From Saccharofermentans sp. (GTDB taxonomy: Bacteria; Bacillota; Clostridia; Saccharofermentanales; Saccharofermentanaceae), in contig JAIKWL010000084.1 of NCBI GenBank assembly GCA_024684815.1, positions 24,002 through 88,001 of the forward strand: a stretch of DNA of 64,000 nucleotides. Reading direction: 5' to 3'. Positions 18,173-25,400 of the stretch are shown here, piece by piece (the first letter of the stretch is position 1; each line of letters starts with the position of its first letter). The position numbers were made by a program, and so were the translations under genes. The notes under the pieces are model-generated. The model ran no database searches. It saw nothing but the letters and a program-made list of their open reading frames with translations, and was not told where the DNA came from.

Positions 18173-19810
18173 ATGGATAACATAACTGATTATGTCCGCT
18201 GGGTAGGCGGAACCGGATTTGAAGGAAGACCCTTTTCAAGAGTCGATAATATCGTGCTTTGCCAGTTATCCTATCTTGATCTTAAAGATATTCCTGAGAT
18301 CAATTCCGAAGGCGGCGCAATGAAGCTGCGTGATGCCGTAAACACTCTTACCAACATGGGACTTTCGATACGGAAGATGGCTCCGGATGACAGTGAGAGA
18401 TTTACGGCTCTGGTAAAAGCTTCAGCGATCTCTAAAAGATTCGGTGATCTTTATATCACGTCTTTTACGGACATCCTCAATGAAGAGGATTCCATTCAGT
18501 TTTCCGCAATGACTTTCTCGCCTGATCCAAACGGCGGATGGGCTTTTGTCGCGTTCAGAGGAACTGACTGTACTATTGCCGGCTGGAAAGAGGATTTCAT
18601 GACGAGCTTTACTCTGACTTCATCTCAAAAACTGGCTGAGGAATATGTCAGATCCAGTCTCAACATCTTTGACACTGTTATGGTTGGCGGTCACTCAAAA
18701 GGCGGAAATCTTGCCATATATTCCGCTGCCGTTCTTCCCGATGTTCTTTTCGCGAGGATAGGACATATCTATACCAATGACGGACCGGGTTTTTGTCCGG
18801 AAGTGCTGGAAGAAGATCTGATAAAAAGAGTCAATCCCAAAACGACTAGGATAATTCCCCAGTTTTCAGTTGTAGGAAGTGTTTTCGCTCCTAAGATCGA
18901 TGACAGTTATGTGATCAGGAGTGACAGGCAGATGGCTGACCAGCACGAACTGTGTTCCTGGGGGATAGATCACGGCGATATCCTCATTGCTCCGGAAGGG
19001 ATAGATCCGCTTGCTGAGAGGATAAACGGAGGGATCGACAAATGGATCTTCTCTGTGGATATCGAAGAGAGAAAGAGATTCATCAATGCATTCTTTGATT
19101 CCATGAGCGAGAACAATACACAGACTCTTGAGGAATTCACTGCCCAGGGAACCAAAGGATGGGAGAGGATCCTCAAGGTCGTATTAGGCGACGATGAGGG
19201 ATTAAGGCTTGCTGCTGCTGCTCTCCCTGACCAGCTGTTCCTGGACGGCGAAGGCAAGAAAGTAACAAGATCCGGTCTGTACAGGCAGTTCAGAAAGTCA
19301 GATCTTGCCAAAGGTCTTGCAATGATACTTGCGGGACTGCTGATATACCTTATTCCTGAAGGATTCATGTTCATTCTTGTCGGCGGTCTATTAGTCGCCG
19401 CAACTATTGCATCTATCGTGCTCACGGTAAAGAAGATGAAGAAAGATAACTGGAATTTCCAGGCGCATGTTGTTGATGCGACTGTGTCGTCCGCTCTGGT
19501 CGCCACTACGGTTATCACATTTGTAAAAGAAGGTGCGCTCTTCGTGATGGCGAGCGGAATTTTCGCGGCACTGCTTTTTGCCTGTGCATATAACTGTATG
19601 GCAAGAGCAAAGAAGACGCACAACAGGAAATTTGCGGTCCTTCTTGTGATCATGAGCGCAGTGTGGGCGGTAAGCGGAATATATATCCTTTTCGCGCCCG
19701 AAAATACACTTAATGTCTATATGCTGATCGTGGGTTCCCTTGCAATACTGGACGGGCTTATCAGGGTATTAAAGGCATATAACGTAAGACACCGCTGGTA
19801 CACAAGATAA
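18173..19810 (+). CDS. Mbeg1-like (DUF2974) alpha/beta hydrolase fused to a membrane domain
   Basis: In this 545-residue protein, residues 1-~330 match the Mbeg1/DUF2974 lipase-like family (start NITDYVRWVGG, then DNIVLCQLSYLD) and contain the nucleophile elbow GGHSKGGN, with Ser the expected nucleophile. From ~375 there are about six hydrophobic helices in a DUF308/HdeD-like pattern, so the hydrolase is membrane-bound. The substrate is unknown. No convincing Shine-Dalgarno lies before ATG 18173, although the family N-terminus begins there; translation may be coupled to the deacetylase ending 17 bases upstream. Confidence 0.8.
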   Translation: MDNITDYVRWVGGTGFEGRPFSRVDNIVLCQLSYLDLKDIPEINSEGGAMKLRDAVNTLTNMGLSIRKMAPDDSERFTALVKASAISKRFGDLYITSFTDILNEEDSIQFSAMTFSPDPNGGWAFVAFRGTDCTIAGWKEDFMTSFTLTSSQKLAEEYVRSSLNIFDTVMVGGHSKGGNLAIYSAAVLPDVLFARIGHIYTNDGPGFCPEVLEEDLIKRVNPKTTRIIPQFSVVGSVFAPKIDDSYVIRSDRQMADQHELCSWGIDHGDILIAPEGIDPLAERINGGIDKWIFSVDIEERKRFINAFFDSMSENNTQTLEEFTAQGTKGWERILKVVLGDDEGLRLAAAALPDQLFLDGEGKKVTRSGLYRQFRKSDLAKGLAMILAGLLIYLIPEGFMFILVGGLLVAATIASIVLTVKKMKKDNWNFQAHVVDATVSSALVATTVITFVKEGALFVMASGIFAALLFACAYNCMARAKKTHNRKFAVLLVIMSAVWAVSGIYILFAPENTLNVYMLIVGSLAILDGLIRVLKAYNVRHRWYTR

Positions 19811-19865
19811 TATTTCCAAAACCGATCGAAAAACCTTATCCGGCGGTGCTTAACGGTGCCGCTTA

Positions 19866-19874
19866 TGATATAAT
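19866..19874 (+). promoter_or_regulatory. Extended -10 promoter of the Ala-rich protein gene
   Basis: TGATATAAT is a full extended -10 (TGn plus TATAAT). No good -35 is present. The start codon at 19906 follows GAAGGGGG. Confidence 0.55.
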
Positions 19875-19905
19875 CAACTTATTATGACAAGAAGGGGGCT
19901 CTCAT

Positions 19906-20553
19906 ATGGCAGACGATTTAGATAAGAAGATGGAACCTGAGATCAGCGATGTTGCAGAGAAGGCAGCAGAAGCCGTCAAGGAAGAAGCTGCAGTAGTTGA
20001 AGCAGCAGAAGAGAAGGCAGCAGAAACAGTTGCTGCAACCGCGGCTGCAGTGACAGCTTCCGCAGCTGCAGAGAAAGCCGCTGCCAAAGAGGCCGAAGCA
20101 GCAGCCAAGGCAGCAAAGAAAGCAGAAGAGCAGGCAGCCAAGGAAGCTGCAAAGAAGCAGGCAGCTGCAGAGAAAGAAGCAGAAAAAGCAAAAATAGCCA
20201 AAGAGAAGGCTGAAGCAAAACTCGAGAAGAAGAGACAAAAGAAGGCAGCTCAGCAGGCCCTGATCGATGCATGCCCTCCCCAGTACAGACCGGTATCCAC
20301 ATCTAAATATTTCTGGCTTGCATTCTTAAGCGCACTTCCGGTCCTCGGATTCATCATCACATTGATCCTGGCCATCATCGGGCGCAACAGGAATATCAAG
20401 AACTTTGAGAAGGCGATCCTTGCATATTACATCATTGCATTGATCCTCTGCCTTATCGCAGTCATCATCGTCGGCATCGTTCTCCCTCACGAGATCAGAA
20501 GCAATATATTGCTTGCTCTGGAGCAGATCATCGGTTCCGTAAAGTTCGGCTGA
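19906..20553 (+). CDS. Ala/Glu/Lys-rich coiled-coil protein with two C-terminal membrane helices
   Basis: I do not recognise a family for this 215-residue protein. Residues ~10-120 are almost entirely A, E, K and T, predicting one long charged helix or coiled coil. Residues ~130-200 hold a short conserved-looking segment (CPPQYRPVSTSKYF) and two transmembrane helices. The coiled coil would lie in the cytoplasm and the C-terminus in the membrane. The Ala/Lys-rich stretch has no tight DNA repeat, so it is not a recent expansion. It has its own extended -10 promoter and terminator. Confidence 0.7.
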   Translation: MADDLDKKMEPEISDVAEKAAEAVKEEAAVVEAAEEKAAETVAATAAAVTASAAAEKAAAKEAEAAAKAAKKAEEQAAKEAAKKQAAAEKEAEKAKIAKEKAEAKLEKKRQKKAAQQALIDACPPQYRPVSTSKYFWLAFLSALPVLGFIITLILAIIGRNRNIKNFEKAILAYYIIALILCLIAVIIVGIVLPHEIRSNILLALEQIIGSVKFG

Positions 20554-20583
20554 TCATCAGAACATTCTATTTGTTGATAATTG

Positions 20584-20616
20584 CTGCCCGGATAAGTTTT
20601 CCGGGCAGTTTTTTGT
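20584..20616 (+). terminator. Intrinsic terminator after the Ala-rich protein gene
   Basis: CTGCCCGG (20584-20591) pairs with CCGGGCAG (20601-20608), followed by TTTTTTGTT. Confidence 0.92.
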
Positions 20617-20646
20617 TGCCTTCTTTTTATCCTGATGTCTCATGTC

Positions 20647-20659
20647 TGTAACATTGTTA
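20647..20659. promoter_or_regulatory. Palindrome half-degenerate copy, shared with the response-regulator promoter
   Basis: TGTAACATTGTTA here matches 13 bases of the perfect palindrome at 49854-49872. It lies 48 bases upstream of the YhbD-like gene. It is probably a binding site for a common dimeric regulator; see the separate finding. Confidence 0.4.
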
Positions 20660-20706
20660 ATTTACAATCGAGATATCAGTAAACAGGAAAGTGGGTAAAC
20701 AGTCAT

Positions 20707-21333
20707 ATGGAAGACAAACTTATTTCAAAAAAGGATCTGCTTACAAAGGAAGGCATCTCTTACGGTACGCTTTACCGCTGGAAGCGCCAGGGTCTGATCC
20801 CCGAGAGTTGGTTCATTCATAAGGCAACAGAGATAGGTCAGGCCACGTTTTTCCCTGAAGAGAAGATCACGGCAAGGATCGCCCGCATCAAAGGTCTTAA
20901 GAGCGAGCTGTCTGTTGATCAGATGCAGGAGCTCTTCTCCGCAAATGTCGAGAGTTTCAAGATCCCCATGCAGGATTTCAAAGATCTTGAGATCGTCGGA
21001 AGAATGTCTCTTACCGCTTTCACTTCTGTTTTCCCGATGAAAGATCTTCTCGATTTTAATGATGTTTTTGCAATGTATGTAGTAGACCACTTAATGAAGC
21101 TTTCCGGAATATACCTTGAGGATGCAAAGCAGGTATTAAGACTTCTCTGCAAATACCTTTCAGCCGAAGCTTCTAAGGAATACCAGCTTATCCTCCTCCG
21201 TAAGATGGGTGTCCCTATGACGGTGCTCGTCAGAGGCGAAGATGAGATCCTCCTTGAAGACAATGCAGAGATCATTGCCTGTGCAAATCTCGGCGAGTTT
21301 GAAGAGGCTTTGAAGGATCAGCTCATTGCCTGA
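20707..21333 (+). CDS. YhbD-like DUF4004 protein, MerR-like DNA-binding start
   Basis: The 208 residues begin ISKKDLLTKEGISYGTLYRWKRQGLIPESW, a winged-helix MerR-like recognition segment typical of YhbD/DUF4004 proteins. The rest is helical, with no known effector domain. It is probably a transcriptional regulator working with the ArsR-type gene 11 bases downstream; in Bacillus the yhbD neighbourhood also contains small regulators and bactofilin genes, but no bactofilin is present here. The start ATG follows a weak Shine-Dalgarno (GGAAAGTGGG). Confidence 0.75.
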   Translation: MEDKLISKKDLLTKEGISYGTLYRWKRQGLIPESWFIHKATEIGQATFFPEEKITARIARIKGLKSELSVDQMQELFSANVESFKIPMQDFKDLEIVGRMSLTAFTSVFPMKDLLDFNDVFAMYVVDHLMKLSGIYLEDAKQVLRLLCKYLSAEASKEYQLILLRKMGVPMTVLVRGEDEILLEDNAEIIACANLGEFEEALKDQLIA

Positions 21334-21344
21334 TAAAGAACGAT

Positions 21345-21734
21345 ATGGCTGAAAAAGAAGATCAGTTGATCAAAGTACTGGGAATCCTTTCGGAGAGCGT
21401 CAGATTTAAGATCCTGTCGCTCATAGCTTCAAGAGGCGAGATCACAGCCAAAGACATCTTATCCGAATTTGATTTTACACAACCGACCTTGTCCCATCAC
21501 ATGTCCTGCTTAGAGCAGGCAGGTCTTGTGAATGTGGAGCGCAAAGGCCGGTTTGCTTTTTATTCAGTCAACAAAGACACTATAGATCTTGTTGCATCCG
21601 CTATCCTTTCCCTTAAGAGCAGCTCGAAGAAAGCTTTGAAAGAAAAGCACGGATCTGAACCTGATACCGGAGAGAAAAAAGGCGGAAAGAAAAAGAAGAA
21701 AAAAGACAAGAACAAGAAAAAGAAAAAAGACTGA
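21345..21734 (+). CDS. ArsR-type winged-helix regulator with a poly-lysine tail
   Basis: Residues ~1-90 of this 129-residue protein form an ArsR-type winged helix: LGILSESVRFKILSLIASRGEITAKDILSEFDFTQPTLSHHMSCLEQAGLVNVERKGRFAFYSVN. The metal-binding ELCVCDL motif of metal-sensing ArsR proteins is absent, so the signal is unknown. The last ~25 residues are nearly all Lys with a few Gly, Asp and Asn, a very basic disordered tail. It is cotranscribed with the YhbD-like gene (11-base gap), and a terminator follows. Confidence 0.85.
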   Translation: MAEKEDQLIKVLGILSESVRFKILSLIASRGEITAKDILSEFDFTQPTLSHHMSCLEQAGLVNVERKGRFAFYSVNKDTIDLVASAILSLKSSSKKALKEKHGSEPDTGEKKGGKKKKKKDKNKKKKKD

Positions 21735-21740
21735 ACATAA

Positions 21741-21777
21741 GAGACCGTCTTACCTTAAGTGAGGCGGTCTTGTTTTT
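21741..21777 (+). terminator. Intrinsic terminator after the ArsR-type gene
   Basis: GAGACCGTCTTAC pairs imperfectly with GTGAGGCGGTCTT, followed by GTTTTT. Confidence 0.85.
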
Positions 21778-21813
21778 CGCAGCTTTATCATTGCTTAAAA
21801 AGAAATGTTGAAA

Positions 21814-21874
21814 TTGTGATGAATCTTTCTTAAAAAATCATCACAAACACGTCGAAAAACTGATTTTGTGATGA
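21814..21874. repeat. Three alternating copies of TTGTGATGA
   Basis: TTGTGATGA occurs at 21814-21822 and 21866-21874, with its exact reverse complement TCATCACAA at 21838-21846. The middle copy can pair with either neighbour, giving two mutually exclusive 9-bp hairpins. The element lies between two terminators, outside any gene; its role is unknown. Confidence 0.7.
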
Positions 21875-21891
21875 ATTAATATCCAAAAAAT

Positions 21892-21922
21892 AATAAAGGC
21901 TGCCTGTAAGACAGCCTTTATT
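21892..21922 (-). terminator. Intrinsic terminator of mscL
   Basis: On the minus strand, AATAAAGGCTG pairs with CAGCCTTTATT (forward arms 21892-21902 and 21912-21922). The T-run reads as ATTATTTTTT on that strand. Confidence 0.88.
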
Positions 21923-21944
21923 GATCGTAATTAATTGTAAAACC

Positions 21945-22385
21945 TTACTTTTTCTGTTCCTTGAGGAGATCCTTGATCTCTGTGAGGAGCTTAACTTCAT
22001 CAGAAGGCTCGGGTGCAGGTGCGGGTTCTTCTTCCTTGCCCTTCTTTATCTTGCCTACGCCGTTCTTGAGTGCATTGATTCCCTTGAGCATTATGAAGAG
22101 AATGATAGCCATGATAAGGAAGTTGATGATGGCTGAGATGAATGCGCCGTAATTGAGTGAAAGGCTCTGGATCTCTTCGAGAGTAAGTCCTGAATAGTCT
22201 ACCCAGGGAAGTCTGATAGATCCTGCGATGTCAGTACCGCCGATAGAAGAAATCAAGGGAGTGATGAAGTTATCTGTAAAAGAAGTAACGATGTCCTTGA
22301 ATGCAGCACCGATGATAACACCGATAGCCATATCGACTACACTGCCCTTTAATGCGAATTCTTTGAATTCTTTCATTAAACCCAT
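21945..22385 (-). CDS. mscL: Large-conductance mechanosensitive channel
   Basis: Homopentameric emergency valve opened by membrane tension during osmotic downshock. The 146-residue protein begins with the amphipathic helix KEFKEFALKGSVVDMAIGVIIG, then TM1, a periplasmic loop, TM2 (FLIMAIILFIMLKGIN) and a charged C-terminal helix after a Pro-rich linker (PAPAPEP). A strong Shine-Dalgarno (AGGAGG on the minus strand) precedes the ATG. A terminator separates it from the upstream small P-loop gene. Confidence 0.96.
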   Translation of the reverse strand: MGLMKEFKEFALKGSVVDMAIGVIIGAAFKDIVTSFTDNFITPLISSIGGTDIAGSIRLPWVDYSGLTLEEIQSLSLNYGAFISAIINFLIMAIILFIMLKGINALKNGVGKIKKGKEEEPAPAPEPSDEVKLLTEIKDLLKEQKK

Positions 22386-22413
22386 ATTAATTGTTCCTCC
22401 TGATAATGTTATT

Positions 22414-22443
22414 AAAAACCCCGGGCCATATTAAGATCCGGGA
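22414..22443 (-). terminator. Intrinsic terminator between the P-loop gene and mscL
   Basis: On the minus strand, CCCGG pairs with CCGGG across a ~13-base loop, followed by GGTTTTTAAT. Confidence 0.7.
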
Positions 22444-22466
22444 AGTTTTACGGATATTAAATTGTC

Positions 22467-22874
22467 TTAAGCAAACTTTCTTGCTTCTTCGGGAAGGCTG
22501 TTAAGGTCACCGCTGAAAAGGATAGTAGCAACAACAGGTGAGTCCTTGAGGAAAGCGTCAAGCTTTACAAGGAATTCGCCGAGACCTTCGGGATCGTAGT
22601 TGTTTGCAACTTTGCAGATCGCGTCAACATAGATATGTGTTAAGTCGTAATCTTTGGAGCAGATGCCGCAGATGAATGCGAGAACCTGGTCAAAACCTTC
22701 GATGGGGTATTCTTTCATATTTACAAGACGGACTGTGGGCTTAAGAAGCTGGTCTAATCTGTTGCCTCGTTCAAGGCATACGACGTTGCTGTCTGTAGCT
22801 GCAACTGCGTTGATGTCATCGACGAGCTTTGCTGTCTTGCCCGTGCCCTTAGGTCCTGCAATAAGTTTAATCAT
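22467..22874 (-). CDS. Small P-loop NTP-binding protein of unknown role
   Basis: This 135-residue protein begins MIKLIAGPKGTGKTAKLVDD, a clear Walker A motif, and has a Walker-B-like hydrophobic strand ending in Asp (LTHIYVDAI) plus a sensor-like strand VVATILFSGD. Its size suits a minimal P-loop fold, not a full AAA ATPase. Such genes are sometimes labelled PilT-like, but the rest of PilT is missing. I see no functional clue from neighbours. AAAGGAGA precedes the ATG on the minus strand, and a reverse TATAAT lies at 22930-22935. Confidence 0.7.
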   Translation of the reverse strand: MIKLIAGPKGTGKTAKLVDDINAVAATDSNVVCLERGNRLDQLLKPTVRLVNMKEYPIEGFDQVLAFICGICSKDYDLTHIYVDAICKVANNYDPEGLGEFLVKLDAFLKDSPVVATILFSGDLNSLPEEARKFA

Positions 22875-22988
22875 AGAATGTCTCCTTTGGGGATTATATT
22901 TCCATGCAATATCTGGATAGGTTTATTTTATTATATTTACCGCGCGAAATGAATATAAAAATGTAAAAAAAGAGGAACATTTTTCGGT

Positions 22989-23017
22989 TTGCACTATTAT
23001 TGCCTATATGATAGAAT
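22989..23017 (+). promoter_or_regulatory. Promoter of the rimP-nusA-infB operon
   Basis: TTGCAC (22989-22994), 17 bases, TAGAAT (23012-23017). The start site would be near 23024, giving a ~70-base leader that contains the terminator at 23047-23076. Confidence 0.65.
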
Positions 23018-23046
23018 TAACGAGTTCATAAAAGAGTTTTTTACGA

Positions 23047-23076
23047 ACGGACAGCCGTAGGCGTGTCCGTTTTTTG
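23047..23076 (+). terminator. Attenuator-like intrinsic terminator in the rimP leader
   Basis: ACGGACAGCC and GGC-G-TGTCCGT form a ~10-bp stem (one bulged G, loop GTA), followed by six T. It lies between the promoter and the rimP start, only 20 bases before it. Since the operon encodes NusA, autogenous control of read-through is a natural inference. Confidence 0.8.
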
Positions 23077-23095
23077 TTGTAGAAGGAGAAAAAAA

Positions 23096-23560
23096 TTGGC
23101 TAAAAGATCGAAGATCGCACAGGAAGCCTTTGAACTGGCTGAGCCTGTCGTAACCGGACTGGGTTTTGATCTTGTCGATTGTTCCTATGTCAAGGAAGCA
23201 CGCGGTATGGTCCTGACGCTCTATATTGACAAGAGGGGCGGTATAGGAATAGACGACTGCGAAGCAGTAAGCCGCGCGGTAGATCCCGTTATCGACGAGG
23301 AAGGTTCCATCGATCCGGATTTTTTTGAAGTGTCATCACCCGGTCTTACAAGACCTCTTGAGACAGAGAAGGATTACAACAGATACGAGGGCGAGAAGGT
23401 CGACGTATCGCTTTATAAGCCCCTGGAAGGCAAAAAGAGCTTTACCGCGGTCATCGGGGGTGCAAAAGACGGTAAGGCAGTATTTGTATTTGATAACGGT
23501 GAGGAACTTACCCTCGGATTTGAGGATATAGCAAAAGCCGTACGTCATATAGATTTCTAA
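23096..23560 (+). CDS. rimP: Ribosome maturation factor RimP
   Basis: Needed for late 30S subunit assembly. The 154-residue product has the family N-terminal helix (ELAEPVVTGLGFDLVDCSYVKE), the IDDCEAVSRAVDPVID segment and the C-terminal SH3-like domain (SSPGLTRPLETEKDYNRYEG). The start is TTG 23096 behind AGAAGGAG (23081-23088); the frame is open a little further back but inside the attenuator. First gene of the rimP-to-ribF block. Confidence 0.95.
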   Translation: MAKRSKIAQEAFELAEPVVTGLGFDLVDCSYVKEARGMVLTLYIDKRGGIGIDDCEAVSRAVDPVIDEEGSIDPDFFEVSSPGLTRPLETEKDYNRYEGEKVDVSLYKPLEGKKSFTAVIGGAKDGKAVFVFDNGEELTLGFEDIAKAVRHIDF

Positions 23561-23589
23561 AGTTTATTAAGATTAGGAGGAAATATAAA

Positions 23590-24771
23590 ATGCCCAGAAA
23601 GAAGAATGAAGAGGAACCTAAGGATACAATAATAGGTCTTGTTAAGCTCCTCGCTGAGGAAAGAGACATCGATGAAGAGGAAGTATTCCAGGCTATCGAG
23701 AGCGGTCTTGTTGCAGCTTACAGACGTGAGTTCCGTGACAATGACAACAAAGAAGTAGTTATCAAGAACGTAAATGCCGAGATCGACAGAGAAACCGGCG
23801 AGATCTACGTTTATAAGCTTGCAGAAGTTGTTGACGATGTCGTTGACGAGGCTAACGAGATCTCTATCGAGAAGGCAAATGAACTGGGATATGAGGATGT
23901 CGAAGCCGGAGACATGATCGAAGTTGCGATCGACGTTGATGACCTGGGCCGTCTTGCTGCAGGAGCTGCCAAGAATGCTATCAATCAGAAGTTAAGAGAT
24001 GCAGAGAGCGCCAAGATCGAGAGAGAGTTCTCCGGCAAGATCGGCGAGATCACATCCGGTACTATCGTTCGTAAGGACGCAAGGAACGTATATGTAAATA
24101 TCGGCCGTGCCGAAGCTGTTGTTAAGCACGACGGTCAGATCAGAAATAACAGAAACGAGCACTATGATCAGGATCGGATCATGAAGTTCCTCGTTATGGG
24201 CGTTGAGGAAGCAAACGGCAGACCTTCCGTTGTTCTTTCGAGAACAGACGCCAAGCTTGTAACCAAGCTTTTCGAGCTTGAAGTACCTGAGATCAAGGCA
24301 GGAGATGTTGTTATCAGATCAGTTGCAAGAGAAGCTGGTTCAAGAACAAAGATCGCTGTTTACTCCAAAGATCCTGATATCGATGCAAAGGGTTCCTGCG
24401 TAGGCCAGAGAGGACAGAGAGTCCAGCAGATCATGAATGAACTCGCTGAAGAGAAGATCGATATCGTTGACTGGAAGGAAGATCCGGCACTCTTCATCAG
24501 TGAGGCTCTTCAGCCTGCAAAGGTGTCCAGAGTTGATACTGAGATCACCACAAATGAGAATGGTGAAGTTGAGAGATATGCAAAGGTTATCGTTCCCGAT
24601 CAGCAGTTCTCACTTGCTATCGGCAAGAGCGGTCAGAACGTTCGTCTTGCAGCAAGACTTACGGGCTTTAAGATCGACATCAAGAAGGAATCCGACGAGA
24701 GCGTTGAGGCATCCAAGGCTCTTATCGATGACTTCAAGGTCGTTGATGACGAAGCAGGTAAAGAGGAATAA
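23590..24771 (+). CDS. nusA: Transcription termination/antitermination factor NusA
   Basis: Binds RNA polymerase and affects pausing, termination and antitermination. Of its 393 residues, the N-terminal polymerase-binding domain covers ~1-125, S1 ~135-200 (GTIVRKDARNVYVNIGR), KH1 and KH2 ~200-345 (GSCVGQRGQRVQQIM; AIGKSGQNVRLAARLTG), with a short acidic tail. The E. coli acidic repeat domains are absent, as usual in Firmicutes. AGGAGG precedes the ATG. Confidence 0.97.
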   Translation: MPRKKNEEEPKDTIIGLVKLLAEERDIDEEEVFQAIESGLVAAYRREFRDNDNKEVVIKNVNAEIDRETGEIYVYKLAEVVDDVVDEANEISIEKANELGYEDVEAGDMIEVAIDVDDLGRLAAGAAKNAINQKLRDAESAKIEREFSGKIGEITSGTIVRKDARNVYVNIGRAEAVVKHDGQIRNNRNEHYDQDRIMKFLVMGVEEANGRPSVVLSRTDAKLVTKLFELEVPEIKAGDVVIRSVAREAGSRTKIAVYSKDPDIDAKGSCVGQRGQRVQQIMNELAEEKIDIVDWKEDPALFISEALQPAKVSRVDTEITTNENGEVERYAKVIVPDQQFSLAIGKSGQNVRLAARLTGFKIDIKKESDESVEASKALIDDFKVVDDEAGKEE

Positions 24772-24792
24772 TCAGCAGAGCGTATTGAAGTT

Positions 24793-25068
24793 ATGAAGAA
24801 AAAGCCGCAAAGAAGTTGTGTATCCTGCAGAACGGTAAGAGATAAGAAAGATCTCCTGCGTGTTGTGGTATCGCCCGAAGGGGATGTCGTATATGACCCG
24901 ACCGGCAAGCTTGCCGGAAGAGGCGCATATCTGTGTCCTGACGAGAAATGCATAACTGCTGAGCTTAAGAAGGCGGCAAAGCTTTCCAGGGGTCTTAAGA
25001 AGCCTTTGACGGAAGAAGAGATCCAAGAACTTGCAAAACAACTTTTGGGGAGCATTGCTGATAACTGA
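24793..25068 (+). CDS. rnpM: YlxR/RnpM RNA-binding protein (DUF448)
   Basis: This 91-residue basic protein has the family signature CVSCRTVRDKKDLLRVV and GRGAYLC. The family has been described as an RNase P modulator. The usual position is between nusA and the L7Ae-like gene, as here. The Shine-Dalgarno is weak; the stop shares a base with the next start. Confidence 0.93.
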   Translation: MKKKPQRSCVSCRTVRDKKDLLRVVVSPEGDVVYDPTGKLAGRGAYLCPDEKCITAELKKAAKLSRGLKKPLTEEEIQELAKQLLGSIADN

Positions 25069-25400
25069 TGACAGATAAGGAAAGAGTTTACGGAATGATA
25101 GGGCTTGCCGCCCGTGCAGGCAAGATAGTATCGGGAAGCGACGCTGTTACCGGAGCGATCCGTTCGGGCAATGCGGAACTGCTGATAATAACAAAAGACA
25201 TTTCGAGGAACTCATTAGATAAGATCCTGAAGAATCTGACAGGAGATAAAGAGATTACCTGCTTTAGCTTCGGCACTTCGGAAGATTTGGGATATGCACT
25301 GGGAAAACCGGACAGAACAGTTGCGGCTATTACGGACAAAAGCTTTGCGGAAGGCATTTCCGCCATACTCGAGAATATCAACGAGGAGGAAGATACTTGA
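25068..25400 (+). CDS. L7Ae-family ribosomal-like protein (YlxQ)
   Basis: This 110-residue protein has the L7Ae/L30e fold start [20 protein letters not shown] and LLIITKDIS. Bacterial members bind kink-turn RNAs. One-base overlap with rnpM upstream and a TGATG overlap with infB downstream indicate tight translational coupling. Confidence 0.92.
   Translation: MTDKERVYGMIGLAARAGKIVSGSDAVTGAIRSGNAELLIITKDISRNSLDKILKNLTGDKEITCFSFGTSEDLGYALGKPDRTVAAITDKSFAEGISAILENINEEEDT

Noticed and set aside
18970-19653. 227-codon reverse-strand frame
   Set aside because: It is antisense to the conserved Mbeg1-like gene and has no start signals.
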